Shown here one piece after another: positions 24,752-36,057 of a stretch of DNA of 64,000 nt (positions within the stretch are counted from its first letter, which is position 1; each line of letters begins with the position of its first letter). The translations under genes and the position numbers were made by a program. The notes below the pieces were generated by a model. That model ran no database searches. It was not told where the DNA came from and saw nothing but the letters and a program-made list of their open reading frames with translations. The DNA lies in assembly GCA_905331475.1 (NCBI GenBank), contig CAJNYU010000185.1, positions 186,001 to 250,000 of the forward strand, read 5' to 3'. Origin of the DNA: Rotaria socialis. Taxonomy: Eukaryota > Rotifera > Eurotatoria > Philodinida > Philodinidae.

Positions 24752-25159
24752 TTATTTAATATCAAATGGATTTTCTTCTCCCCTTTCAATACATTTATTC
24801 ATAGATTTTTCCCAATTTTCACCATCAAAATCAGTATATTTAATCGATTTAATCGTCGGTGAATCAATACAATGTGGCATAACACCGTAACAATCAGGAT
24901 TGCTTCGTGGTGAATAGAAACTTTGTACACCACATTGACGACAAAATAAATGTTGCGCTTTATTAGTATTAAATGTGTATGTTGTTAAATAATCGGCACC
25001 AGTTAATAAAACAAATTGTCGCTTTGGTATTATAAAATGATTGTTTTGTTTTTTACGACAGATAGAACAATTACAACGAAATACACATAAATCAGCTGGT
25101 GCTTCAACTTCAAATTTCACTGCACCACAATGACAACTGTCTAAATGTTTGACATGCAT
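24752..25159 (-). CDS. CENP-V/GFA-domain zinc protein
   Basis: A single exon of 135 aa, close to the GFA domain of animal centromere protein V. Matches include SCHCGAVKFEVEAPADL, CNCSICRKKQNNHFI, TTYTFNTNKAQHLFC, CGVQSFYSPRSNP and WEKSMNKC. The zinc-binding cysteines occur as CHC, CNCSIC and CRQC, as in the glutathione-dependent formaldehyde-activating enzyme fold. It lacks the long basic N-terminal tail of vertebrate CENP-V, so a small enzyme-like role is likelier than a centromere role. The bases just before the ATG look like a splice acceptor (TTGTTTTAG), so a 5' noncoding exon may exist. It is 60 bases from the STPG-like gene and 85 bases from MRPL40. Confidence 0.88.
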   Translation of the reverse strand: MHVKHLDSCHCGAVKFEVEAPADLCVFRCNCSICRKKQNNHFIIPKRQFVLLTGADYLTTYTFNTNKAQHLFCRQCGVQSFYSPRSNPDCYGVMPHCIDSPTIKSIKYTDFDGENWEKSMNKCIERGEENPFDIK

Positions 25160-25244
25160 ATCTAAAACAAGAAAAAAAAACCAAACAATTGTTCGACTAG
25201 TTAGATAATATATATATCGAAAAAGGAAAAAAGAAATTTCATTT

Positions 25245-26432
25245 TTATTTATCATCAGCTTTTTCTTCTTTCTTAGCACGTCTTTCAGCTCGAATTTCTG
25301 TCCATTTTTGACGTTCCATCGTTTTCATATGATCCATAAAATTAACACCGAAACCTTTTGTAAAATAATTTGTTGTATCAAAGTAATCACCATCAGGTGC
25401 ATCATAGTTTGAATTTGGTAGACTGTAGAGAGGTCCACGACGAATAAATGGTATTAATTTTGAATCTACCTATAAGAATTTCATATTCTAAATTATATAT
25501 ATATGTATATATAATAAATCGAAAGTTTTTCTTTTTTTGCTACACCATCCAAAAATGTAATTTTTATAATCTTTGCTAATAGAATTCAACAATGTTATAA
25601 GAACAAATCAGTAGCACGCTGAGTGAAGCTTCAAGTGCACGTAAAACACTCCTAATTCAACACGAAAAGACTAATGTAGGAAATAAAAATAGTCTTTTTC
25701 GATAATTTAAAAGATTAATCAATCAAAATGAATTAAAGAAAGGACAACATTCGCTGGATAATATTTTCAAGTATTTCACTTCTCTCAATTCCAATCAATA
25801 AATCATTTATTATATTTAATAATTTTTGCAAGATTTCTTGTCAAAAACCAAGAAAATGAATTCAAACGATAAAAAGAGAAATGTAAAAATTTAGACATTT
25901 CTAATCGTTTAAAAACGTATTGTTCATACCTGTAAGGCCTTGTCATAAAGTTCTTCACTTTCAAGTTTTAATTGTTCCAGTGCATCTTCTTGTGACTTGA
26001 AAGCACGAGACATTAATGTTATTTCTTGTTGATGTTGTCGATGTTTATGTTTAGCCCAATCACGATTTAACATTAATCGACGAGTTGTTTCTTCAGACGT
26101 TAACTCAACAGTAGATCGTTTTCGAACGCTACAATATTCACTGAGCTTTTTAAATAGAATAAAATAATATTTACATACTCAAGTTCTTTAAGAATTCTTC
26201 TTTCCGATTCATATTCATGTATAGGTTTCAGTTGAAGTTTGAATTTTTCAAGTTTATCTATAACTTTTTCATAACGACGTCGTTTACGATCTTCTCGTAT
26301 TTTATCTGTCATTGGATCAGCTTTCTTTTTAGCTTTTGTTGGTAGAGCATAATTGATAGCTGATATATGGAATGATCGATTAAATGTATTTCTTAATAGA
26401 AATATTGATGGAGAATATGAAAGAATATTCAT
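25245..26432 (-). CDS. MRPL40: Mitochondrial ribosomal protein L40 (mL40)
   Basis: Exons 26179-26432, 25930-26128 and 25245-25469 give 225 aa with a closed frame. The N-terminus has an arginine-rich, mitochondrial-targeting look (FLLRNTFNRSFHISA). The body matches animal MRPL40 in order: KKKADPMTDK, YEKVIDKLEKFKLQLKPI, TVELTSEETTRRLML, DALEQLKLES, FIRRGPLYSLPNSNYDAPDG and TNYFTKGF. It is a large-subunit protein of the mitochondrial ribosome. The second intron is long for this region (460 bases) and shows nothing recognisable inside. The protein ends in a Lys/Glu-rich tail. Confidence 0.92.
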
Positions 26433-27288
26433 ATTTATTGCTATGTTAAATGTAACAAGAGAATATTTTAATGGTATCTATAGGATTTTGTCTACTCGTC
26501 GCTATGCACCAATCAAAATAACAATATAATGAAATCTATGATTGGTCGCATTGTTGGACAATACGAATTGATTTACTAACGCAATCGGTTGGTTAGTTAG
26601 ATTTGAAAGGTATATTTCTCAAACATAAATTGAAATTACATTTTTTTCTAAAGAGTTTTATTAGAAAAAAAGAGTAGAATCTTCATTCAATTAACTGAAT
26701 ACATTCATTCTCAACCTGAAAGTTAAAAAGATAAATTATCATTTGATATTATGTTTAGTTTAATCGATCTTTCTATGTTGATATTGAAATGTTGAAGCAA
26801 TTTAATCAAGAAACTGTCGCATTCGGACATTTTGTGTCATATTGCGGGTTGATTGAGTTGTCAACGAATAAAAGATCTGGAAAATTTCCTACATCAGTAC
26901 TTGATTTTCAAGGGTATAGAATACTTAGTAGTGCTACATCTGTTCACATGATGCTGTCCGATATTTTATCAATTCAAATGTATCGATTATTGGTCGAAAT
27001 ACTTTTTGATGAAACAAAACATTTGTAAAATACTTGTTCATTATCGACAGATATCCTTCTAATCAATCGAGGCTCCATATTTTTTTCTGTTTGATTGCAG
27101 TAAAGGAGCATTAAAATAACATAAATTTTTATTTATTCTATAGTTCGAATTGAATTTTACTCTTAGATTCAATAAGTACAAACGAAATAGTTTAAAAGCA
27201 ATCAATTTACTATGAATATCTTTTTTTTTATTCAAAATCATGCTAACGAGTTTCGAATAAAATTATTTTATTTTAGATAAACAAAATT
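26433..27288. promoter_or_regulatory. Divergent promoter region MRPL40/SNRPA1
   Basis: The two housekeeping genes MRPL40 (minus) and SNRPA1 (plus) start head to head about 860 bases apart, so both promoters must lie here. No TATA box is evident. A 79-codon plus-strand frame (26789-27028) begins MLKQFNQETVAFGHF and could be a small gene or exon, but it has no recognised homologue. A short A/T-rich acceptor-like run (TTATTTTAG) lies just before the SNRPA1 ATG, so a 5' noncoding exon is possible. Confidence 0.45.
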
Positions 27289-28409
27289 ATGGGTCGCCTT
27301 ACATCTGATTTGATTGAAGTCGCTCCTCAATATCTGAATCCTGTAGGTCAATACGAACTTTGTTTACGAGGTAAATATATTCTACAATTAGTTATTGAAT
27401 ACTTTTTAATCATTGAACAATTTAGATTTAAAAATTCCTGTTATTGAAAATTTGGGTGTAACATTAAATCAGTTCGACACTATTGATTTTACCAATAATG
27501 ATATACGTAAACTTGATGGATTTCCATTTTTGCCAAAATTAAAAACTATGTATCTTGCCAATAATCATATAACGTAAGCAAATCCTTGCATATCTACAAA
27601 ATCATGTAAATCTATTCCATTAAGACGTATTGCCGAAGGTCTTCAACAATATATTCCAAATTTAGATACGCTTATGTTGAATAATAACATGTTACAAGAA
27701 CTAATTGATATTGATCCATTAGCAACATTACCAAAAATAGCTCATGTTAGGTAAATATCTGAATTCAATTAAAGAAAATATGCATTTTGTTTTGTTTCGT
27801 TCTAGTTTTGCAAGAAATCCGATTGCTATGAAAAAAGATTATCGACTTTATGTTATTCATAGGTTACCAAATTTACGTACATTAGATTTTAATCGAATTA
27901 CTCAAAAAGTAATTGAATTTTTACTAGAAAAAGAATAGAATATTATTTCTGTCCTATTTTCAAGGAACGTGAAGCAGCTCGTAAACTTTATAAATCAAAA
28001 TCAGGCGAAAAAGTCAAACCACAACAACTAAAAGGAACGAATACATTTGTACCCGGTGCAGAACTGGTTAAACAACAGCAAAGCAAGCCCCGTTTGACTA
28101 AGGCAGATGCAGATGCTATTAAGGTTTTTATTTACATTCAAACTATTTTTCTAAATCAAAATAAATGATTTATGATTATTTTTAGAAAGCTATTTCAGAA
28201 GCGAAGTCTCTTGAAGAAGTTGAAAGATTAAAAGCAAAGTTACAAGCTGGTCAAATGCCTGGTTTAACCAATACAAATCATAGTAATTCAATGGAACAAG
28301 GGAATACATACGAAGAAAATGGTACAGGTATATATTTCAAATGAAGGAAAATATCAAATTCATCATGAATTTTGTTTCTATTTCAGGAAATAATATGATG
28401 GAAACGTAA
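27289..28409 (+). CDS. SNRPA1: U2 snRNP protein A' (leucine-rich repeat)
   Basis: Seven exons: 27289-27370, 27426-27573, 27625-27750, 27806-27908, 27965-28123, 28186-28327 and 28387-28409. The frame closes at 260 aa (human about 255). Clear collinear matches are KIPVIENLGVTLNQFDTIDF, NDIRKLDGFPFLPKLKTM, FARNPIAMKKDYRLYVIH, ADAIKKAISEAKSLEEVERL and AKLQAGQMPG. Leucine-rich repeats occupy the first 160 residues. With U2B'' it binds stem-loop IV of U2 snRNA in the spliceosome. All introns are 50-62 bases. The last exon is only 23 bases and encodes NNMMET plus the stop. Confidence 0.95.
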
Positions 28410-28562
28410 ATGATGTAGTTTTATGCGAACGTGCCTGTGTTTTTATGATAACTTTGATTTTGTCTTTTTTTTGTTTCTTGTTATTGTTCATTTTTGTATA
28501 GAAACCTGAAAAGATAAAAAACACAACTGGTTGTTCATACTTTTATGTTTTTTCAGATACAC

Positions 28563-31483
28563 ATGATGGCTGAAAACAATATTAATTCGACACCAGAGTG
28601 TAGGTGAAATAAAAACTAATTTAAAGGGAAAAGAAAGTACTTTTGTGAATCGAATCAATTTCTGTCAAATCAATTAGTTATAGTTAAACTGCAGATGTTG
28701 GAAGCTTAGAACTTATTGATGTTCTATTGCATATGAGCGATATAAAAAAGAAAACATTCTTTTTCAGGGTGATTTTTGTGAACAATTTCACTTCCCAATC
28801 CGAGAAACATGTTTTAAGTTAATGACGAGAAGAACTCATTTCACAATATTCATCACCGTGAGAAGTAGCTACTTGGAATAGATTCGAAATCAGTTAGATA
28901 TAGGCGAACTAATTTGTTTGTTTTTTCAGTGGTACATGTTGCTGATTTGGCACATGCTCGAGCACAAGAACTGCAGTCACTTCTCGATGAACTTGGCCAC
29001 CGACAAGATAAACATCGAACCGCTCTTCAAATTCTTCCACGTTATATGCGACGTCGCGCGGCTAGTTATAATATTAAACGTTTACCACGTTCCCTTCGTC
29101 CTTTAGCTGACCCTAAGACGGTAAATTAATTTTGAAAAATAGTTGTACTTTTTCTTGCTAAAAGCTTGGCTCTTTTTCTTTTCCAAGGGTACAGCTAAAA
29201 CCAAACGACCGTCTCGTCGTTATCGTCGTCGACCACGAGATTTACTTTCATCGTACACGAATCGTCAACGACAAACTAAATGGCTTAAAACTCATATATG
29301 GCATGCAAAACGTTTTCATATGAATACATTATGGAACTATCGTCTTCCTGAAAAATCAAATACAAAATCGATTCGACCAACATATAAATCATTACGTGAA
29401 CGATGTTTACTTCATGTAAGTTTTTCTATTCTGCTCTTTTTCTCTTATTTGAAATACAATATTGTTTATTCAACTTTTTCCTTGCAGGATATGTCCTACT
29501 ATGGATGCATTCAATTAGAAGGTAGTGAAGAAGAAATTCTTGAGAAGATCAAGCCACTTTTCCCATCATCAAATAATAATCTAACACCAAGAGCTAAAAT
29601 GTATCTTACTGGACAATTTGAAGGGCAATGTTTGATATATAAACCTAATACAGAAGAGTGTTTAACACCCATTAGCTTTATGTGGATGCCACCAAATAAT
29701 CAACAACGTAAACTTTGGCTATGGTGTCATCCAGCATCGTATGATTTCCTTGCACGCATACTTATTTCACTATTTGGTACTTCGTCATCCATATCAACGG
29801 AAGAACCACCTGTAAAAAAACAAAAAAACGACGGAGAACAACAACAAAAACAACTACTACCAGTAACTGTTACTTTATTACGAGATCAACAACAGTTAGC
29901 TCGATTTCGTTTAATTGGTCCACTTGCAATGGCTATTCTTAAACATGCGCTTCATCCAAGCATCTTACCCGGTAATGCTATTGAGAGAAAGACGGCACCA
30001 TTTTCTTGGTGGTCAAATCAAGCTCATGCAACTGATATACATCAAAAACAACTTCAATTTTGGAATAGTAATGCTGGTAACACATCGACAATGATGCCAA
30101 ATCGAATTGTTTCACTGGTGGTACGTGATCCACGTGTCTTTACACCAATTAAACCAAAATTAACTATTCATTCGAAAACAAGTAAATTTTGTTCTTTCTC
30201 AAATTGAATACTTCACTATCCTTTCCTTCGTATTGTAGATATTGAAAAAATGGAATCATTTCCACCGTCATCAATTGATCTTGCTAGTTCACCATTATGG
30301 AATGAAAAATATCGTACATATTGTTGTGAACATAAATTAGCAACCTATCAAATCAACCTTATTCGATCAAAATCAACAGTTGATAGTAAATTTTAAAGTT
30401 TTATAAATATATATGAAATGAATTCGTTTTCTTTTGATTTAGATAATGAATTAAAATTAAATGAAGAAGAATCACAAATACCAATTATACTTATTCATCA
30501 TTATGATCTTTTATCACCCGTATCAAAACAGCGAGAGAATAGAAATGATTTCGGCAGTGGGTGGGATATCATTTTACCTAATGAATGGGCACAACTATTT
30601 TGGATTTCACTTGTTTATAGTGGTGCAAGACCAATTGGCCAAAAAGAACTTTCATTCATTGCCCATGAAACTGGTAAAGAAATGAAAAATGAATTTATCT
30701 ATTCTAGTCAAAATCTTTTCTTATCTTTTTGTTCTAGGAGAATTTCTATTTCCACAAGAATATCCAGATACAGATGCCGGTGTTAGTTGGACATCAAAAA
30801 TTGAATCTGAACAATTGACATATTTTTCTAAATGTCCACCTTCGAAACGGCCAAATTTTTTTCTTAATGGTATCACTAGCCCATTTCGTCCACTATGGGC
30901 AAATATTGTACATGATTGGGCAATGGAACGTGATCCTTCAAGCACTGTGATAGATTCTCATCGATTTTATGTTTTACGTGATCGACGTCATCTTTCGTTA
31001 GATAATTTTCGAGCACATTTACATTCACTGGTGCCAATTCGTATTAGTATTAAAGGAAAAAAAGGTGTTATTGATAGTTCAACATTAATCTATTTGCCTT
31101 CTATGGATGATTTAAAGGATAATAGAAAGACAATCGTCGAATCTCGACATAGTGATCAAGCTCGAATAGAAGAACGCAAAATGAAAAAAGCTAAACAATC
31201 TTATCAAAAAGGTAAAACCATGGTTAAATTACTTGAACAGCGAGCAAATAATCGTGAACGATCTATTATTCATGATTGTGATCGAAAATTATTAGGTGCG
31301 ATTACAAGTGGTGCATATCAATTTTCGAAAGCATGTTGTACAGGAAAAGGTTTTATAGCTATGGGTGGTTTGATAATTCTGTCAGAACAGCAAAAACAAA
31401 AGAATGCCAAGAAACAATCTCTACAAGTTTTAATACGAACAATGAAATCACAATACTATCGATGGGCATCATTAGAATTTTAA
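28563..31483 (+). CDS. POP1: POP1, RNase P/MRP protein subunit
   Basis: Core exons 28930-29120, 29188-29415, 29488-30181, 30239-30385, 30443-30673 and 30738-31483 are firm. Two small 5' exons (28563-28603 and 28768-28817) are provisional but close the frame at 775 aa. Matches to POP1 include LPRYMRRRAASYNIKRLPR, THIWHAKRFHMNTLWNY, RCLLHDMSYYGCIQLEGSEE, FRLIGPLAMAIL, VRDPRV, FGSGWDIILPNEWAQLFWIS, FLFPQEYPDTDAG and SKRPNF. These cover the POP1 domain and the later POPLD domain. POP1 is the large scaffold protein of RNase P and RNase MRP, which mature tRNA and rRNA in the nucleus. It is shorter than human (1,024 aa), mainly at the N-terminus and in linkers. Confidence 0.92.
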
Positions 31484-32073
31484 AGTAGAAAATATTGTTT
31501 TCTTTAGTCAATGATCGTTGATTTTTCTCTTCCATTTATAGTAAAATTTAGCCATGTGTATCGTTAACATGATAGGATACCTAGCGAAAATAAATTTTGA
31601 TTATTTTCGATACAAATACGTGCAATTGATAACTAAATCAACGCAAAATATTTACTCCTTCAAATCGAATTGATATTGATTCCTCCGTTAAAGGTTTTCA
31701 TATTCATCTAATTAATTCAAAGAAAGCAACTGTAAAGGATCAGTTGAGAAAATCAAATGCAAAACTTGACTATTTTTGTCTATGAATAGCAAGGATTTTA
31801 TGGATTCTTTTAAAAATACAGATATATTTTATCTTGAACTCTCTCTAATTTCTATATTTTAAAACTTTTCAGTACAATGATAACTGCTTTTAAACGATAA
31901 ATTTACTCTTGTTCAATATTGTCAATGTATCGACACTTTGCACTTTACAATTTTGATAATACAACGAAAGTGAATATTTTGATAATTTTATTTTCATAAA
32001 ATATCATCAATGAACAAGATAAAGAATAAAAAAAAGTTCTTTATTCTATAATTAAAAATAATATAATTATGAC
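31484..32073. other. Convergent spacer after POP1
   Basis: About 590 bases between the stops of POP1 (plus) and the unrecognised minus-strand gene, so it contains both 3' regions. It is AT-rich, with AATAAA-like words near 31590 and 32026. No repeat or RNA gene is recognised. Confidence 0.4.
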
Positions 32074-33206
32074 TCATAAAAAACTTTTAGTCCATTGTTG
32101 TTGCCATTTGACATAATCGCAGAGCATTTCATTTTTTTGAGAATCATTGTTAATAATATTATCAATTATATGTTGAGCACGATTAATATTAGTCACATGA
32201 TTTCGCTTGCTGCTATTTATAATTGGTAGTCGATGACGAAATGTGGCTGTTTGAAGACGTGGTAGTGCAGCACCGATGTGTTTCGATGCATAAATATTTG
32301 TTAGATGAGAAATAAGTGTATCTTCATAGGTTTTTACCATTGCTTCTTGACCAACAGATGTTAATGATGATGATAATTGATAGAATGGCTTGAACCTTTT
32401 ATGTTTGAGTTCATTTGATCTACGAGACGTTTTTTCCGCAGTAGTAAGATTAATATCTTGTTGTCGATGAGTTTGTTCGATTAACTGAAATAAATATTAA
32501 TACGACAGGTATAGTGTGCCATATTGAAACTATTTTTGTAGTACTGTGAGCTCTTTTTTTAGATGTGTGCAACTTGAACTGTTTAAAAAAATTGTGCCGA
32601 AAACTCATAACTACAACTGAATACTAATAGAACATTTGATCCGACCAAAAACTGAATAAATATGATTCTCATCAAATATTCTTGCAAGAAAGAATTGAAT
32701 AATATACATGAGATCTGTCAATGTGAAAGGTTTGTAGCGTCTATGAATTAGCTAAATAAAGTATTTATCTATTTGAAGGCTAATGAAACTTTCAGACTCA
32801 AATAAATGAATATATTGTTAAGCTCTTCTAAAATTAATATAGTATGCGAATCTAGAGAAAATAGACCAATATTTCTGACTTAATATTTACAAATGGAAGA
32901 TGCCAACAATAACGTAAAAGCTAGGCAAAGATAAAAACTAATATAAAAAAAAACGTAATGATAACTTCACGAGACAAGTCAAGATTTTTGATTTTATGAC
33001 TTGCAGACAAATATGTATACTCATACTTTTCGAGTCCTTTCGCGAGTGAAATTCTCATATTTATTCAAATAACATTATCTAAAAACCTTAAGAACTTGAA
33101 GATAACCAGCATCGAGTTCATTTGATTTGTTTGTTGAAGGTAAGACATGACATTGCTTTCGACTATAAGCATTTGTTGTTGTTGTTGCTCTTACAACCAG
33201 TGGCAT
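32074..33206 (-). CDS. Unrecognised conserved-looking protein, two exons
   Basis: Exons 33087-33206 and 32074-32484 (600-base intron, phase 0) give 176 aa with a closed frame. It is hydrophilic and basic, with no signal peptide or membrane span. The first exon is Thr/Ser-rich (MPLVVRATTTTNAYSRKQ). The second contains SRRSNELKHKRFKPFYQLSS, SHLTNIYASKHIGAALPRLQ and a helical tail ending YVKWQQQWTKSFL. I do not recognise the family. The regular splice sites and frame continuity argue that it is real. A longer upstream frame exists (to 33299), so an earlier start at 33299 is possible. Confidence 0.55.
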
Positions 33207-33984
33207 TGTCTTGGCTTTTTTTCTTTGTTTGCTTTTTTCAAGGGATAGGTTGTATCTTATCGAAAGAAGTGAAACGGGGAAAGCGCAAAGTGGTGTCATT
33301 AGTTGCCAAACGAGAGAAACAAAGAAAAAGAAGAAAAAATTATTTTATTTATAAGCAAAAAATAGCAAAACGATCGAACAAGGTAAAAAAAGAATCAATC
33401 TATCTTGAGGGTATGTCAAAAAGAGATTTTACTGACAATAGAAGCAGTATAAATTTGACAGTGTTTTTCTTTTCTCAGTCAAGATTGTTTTTAAGTAATT
33501 GTTAATTTTAGACCTTGGATCAATTCATTAAATGAGATTTTATTGTTTTCGCTCTCATCTATACCGTCACTTGTTATGTTAGCATTGATTTTTAAATCAG
33601 TAATTTTTGTGCTAGTAATCTGAAGTCGTAGTGGATTCTTCTCGAACGTTTTATTTGATGAGTAATTCCAACCATTTCACCGCTGCTACTATTGATTTAA
33701 GTATCTGAATTTTACAATGATTTCGGAGCACTAAAGAAAGCCTGTATTTGTTTCATAAAACAACATGTTTTATTCATTTAGTAATTAAATAAATAGTGCA
33801 TTCTACAATCACGCAATATTTTTCTTAACATCGAGTTTCCTCCGAAAGTTTTATCTTCATTATAAAAGTTTAACTACTTGTATTTTCCCTCTACTGAAAG
33901 GGAGTTTATACGAAAAGTGAGCTAGCGTCGTTCGTTTGTATGTTCGTTCGTCCAACAGGAAAGCAGATGCATAAACTTAACTAA
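33207..33984. other. Spacer upstream of 32-kb gene
   Basis: About 780 bases of AT-rich DNA. A Lys/Arg-rich plus-strand frame (33122-33505) overlaps the first exon of the minus-strand gene and looks like a shadow of low-complexity sequence. No other feature is recognised. Confidence 0.35.
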
Positions 33985-34232
33985 CCCATGTCCAAGAAAA
34001 CGGTGCGTAAATTGTCTTAGACGGCGTAAAAACGGCATCGTTTTCCATAAGCCCGGAAAACAACGAATATAGCGTTTAAAATGATGGCCGTTTTCTAGCG
34101 AAAAACGGTCCGTAAAACGAGCAGACGGATTACGGCGAAATTAGGTGAAAATTATTGCCTTATTATGCCGTTTTATAGCCGTTTCAGGCCTTTTAAGACG
34201 CTCGTTCCGACGATCGGAATCATTGTCCTGGG
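33985..34232. mobile_element. AAAACGG-word element with CCCATG/CCTGGG ends
   Basis: A 248-bp element. The left end is CCCATGTCCAAGAAAACGG, and the right end GTCCTGGG inverts to CCCAGGAC. The interior is packed with variants of CGTAAAACGGCCGTTTT. It is homologous over most of its length, in inverse orientation, to 44177-44386, sharing words such as ACGGTCCGTAAAAC and TTACGGCGAAAT. There is no coding capacity. No clean target duplication is seen, so it is likely old. Confidence 0.6.
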
Positions 34233-34529
34233 AACCTCAAACAATATCTCGAGGGATAGGTTTGACCAAAGATTTTCGTGACTGAAGAACTCGAATCCGA
34301 GGTCAGGTTTAGAAGTTTCGCTTTTTACTTTCTTTAGACAGAGAGAGTGACTTTTTTAGGAAAAAAAGAATTTTGTATAAGATTTGACAAAAACGTTTTG
34401 GGGTGCATTTATTAGATTTCAAGTGTAGTTTTTCAAAAACATTTTTTCATCGTTTTAATAAGCATAGAGGGTTGCACAGGAGTCTATTACACAGAATAAA
34501 CACATGAGCTTTTGAAAAAGTAAAACTAG
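34233..34529. other. Spacer between two AAAACGG-word elements
   Basis: About 300 bases of unremarkable AT-rich DNA separating the elements at 33985-34232 and 34530-34839. The two might instead be the arms of one larger 33985-34839 element. The terminal sequences CCCATGTCCAAGAAAACGG (left) and CCCCGGTCGAAGAAAACGA (inverse of right) match at 14 of 19 positions, better than some of the smaller pairings. Confidence 0.35.
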
Positions 34530-34839
34530 CCCAGGTCGATCAAAGCGGACCACCGTAAACCGACGTAACATTACTGTAAACGAGCGTTTTCGCATCATAT
34601 TCCGTCGTAAAACGGCCGTTTTAAACCGTATTAAGGCGTTTTAACAGGGGCAGTATTACGGCCATACACGGACACCGTATATCAGTCGTAAAACCTCGTA
34701 AAGCCGGCGTAATATTATCGTATTCTATAGAACATACGGCCGTATTACTGCCCCTGTTATACGGTAAAAATACAGCACGTAAAACGGGCCGTATTTGTAT
34801 CGTATACAACCATTTACTGATCGTTTTCTTCGACCGGGG
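34530..34839. mobile_element. Second AAAACGG-word element
   Basis: The left end CCCAGGTCGATCAAAGCGG and the inverse of the right end, CCCCGGTCGAAGAAAACGA, are clearly related. Inside, CCGTAAACCG, CGTCGTAAAACGGCCG, TACGGCCGTATTACTG and similar variants recur on both strands, giving many short self-complementary stretches. The pair CAGGGGCAGTATTACGGCC and its inverse GGCCGTATTACTGCCCCTG (34647-34665 and 34738-34756) is a perfect 19-bp inverted repeat. No coding content. Confidence 0.6.
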
Positions 34840-35096
34840 AGGTGACTAGCAACGGGCGAGTGACAGGTATTTCGAAAGCATTGAGGAGTAGCACAACGGC
34901 GTTATTAGTGGTTATGATCCTAAACAAATAAATAAAGTTGATTCAAATAAGATACAGGCTGTCGCTGGATTGAATATTAAATGCTTAACGATCTTTCATA
35001 GTTCAAACAAGTTTATAATAGATTAGGAGCTGTTTAGATCGTCGCATTTTCGTCATTGGAATGTAAGGAAATTTTTTAAGGGCACCATTCGATGAT

Positions 35097-35353
35097 GTTT
35101 ATAGTGGTAGATGTATCGTATGTTTATAGTGGTAGATGTATCGTATGTTTATAGTGGTAGATGTATCGTATGTTTATAGTGGTAGATGTATCGTATGTTT
35201 ATAGTGGTAGATGTATCGTATGTTTATAGTGGTAGATGTATCGTATGTTTTTAGTGGTAGATGTATCGTATGTTTATAGTGGTAGATGTATCGTATGTTT
35301 ATAGTGGTAGATGTATCGTATGTTTATAGTGGTAGATGTATCGTATGTTTATA
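35097..35353. repeat. 25-bp minisatellite, about ten copies
   Basis: A tandem array of a 25-base unit beginning GTTTATAGTGGTAGATGTAT and ending CGTAT, about 10.3 copies. The copies are identical except for one with TTTTTAG in place of TTTATAG. Such homogeneity implies recent expansion, and the array should vary in length between individuals or alleles. Confidence 0.95.
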
Positions 35354-36057
35354 TGAGATCGTATAAGGAATAGACTATAGGCGTCTTGCGGTGGAATTGA
35401 TTCTCAATTTGGCAATGGCTAGCCGTGAGTGGCGTTCCGGAGAGGCACCGACGAACGACGAGCCCCTCACCTGCACTAAGACGTTGAAAGCTTTTTTCGA
35501 AGTCTTCAGTTTATTCTTGATATGTCAACTTTTATTGTAGCACGAAGAATTTATTCAAACTTAACCCCTAGAATTCTAGATTAGCGCATCTACGAACGTA
35601 CGCAAACTGTGTAAATACTCGGGAATCTTGTCTTTCTCTTCTCTAAATTGTGAGAAATTTATCGCATATGTAGATGAAATCGAATTAAGTTAGTCCCACA
35701 ACTGTTGTTTTCGGGTTTCTTGAAACTTCTCTTTGCTTCCATCTAATAATTATAGAATGAAGCGAAGTTTTCAATCAATCATGCAGTGTTTAAAAGGATC
35801 ACGTTCACCGCATACATGAAACAAAACTAGTGGAGGCGACTAGCAGCTCAGTTAAAAATCTGTTGTGACTATAGGACTACAGGCCTTGCAGACTTATAGA
35901 ATAATTACACGTTGTCTCGATCAGGAAACTTGAAACAATTTTCGAAAATGGTAGATATCTTGAAGTTCTTCCGAAAAGAGGTCGTGAAACATTTGAAATT
36001 TATATTTGTCACAAATATCTTAATAAGTTTCGTTTTTCCTGAGTGCGAGTGGGTTTG
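35354..36057. other. Spacer after minisatellite
   Basis: About 700 bases with no recognised gene. Slightly GC-richer around 35400-35470. No repeat relationship was noticed within the window. Confidence 0.35.

Noticed and set aside
33122-33505. 127-codon Lys/Arg-rich plus-strand frame
   Set aside because: It overlaps the first exon of the minus-strand gene in antisense, and its composition reflects AAA/AAG-rich DNA.
34530-34839. CRISPR-like or riboswitch-like array suggested by many short inverted words
   Set aside because: There is no constant repeat-spacer period, the words vary in sequence and orientation, and the context is a eukaryotic transposon-like element.
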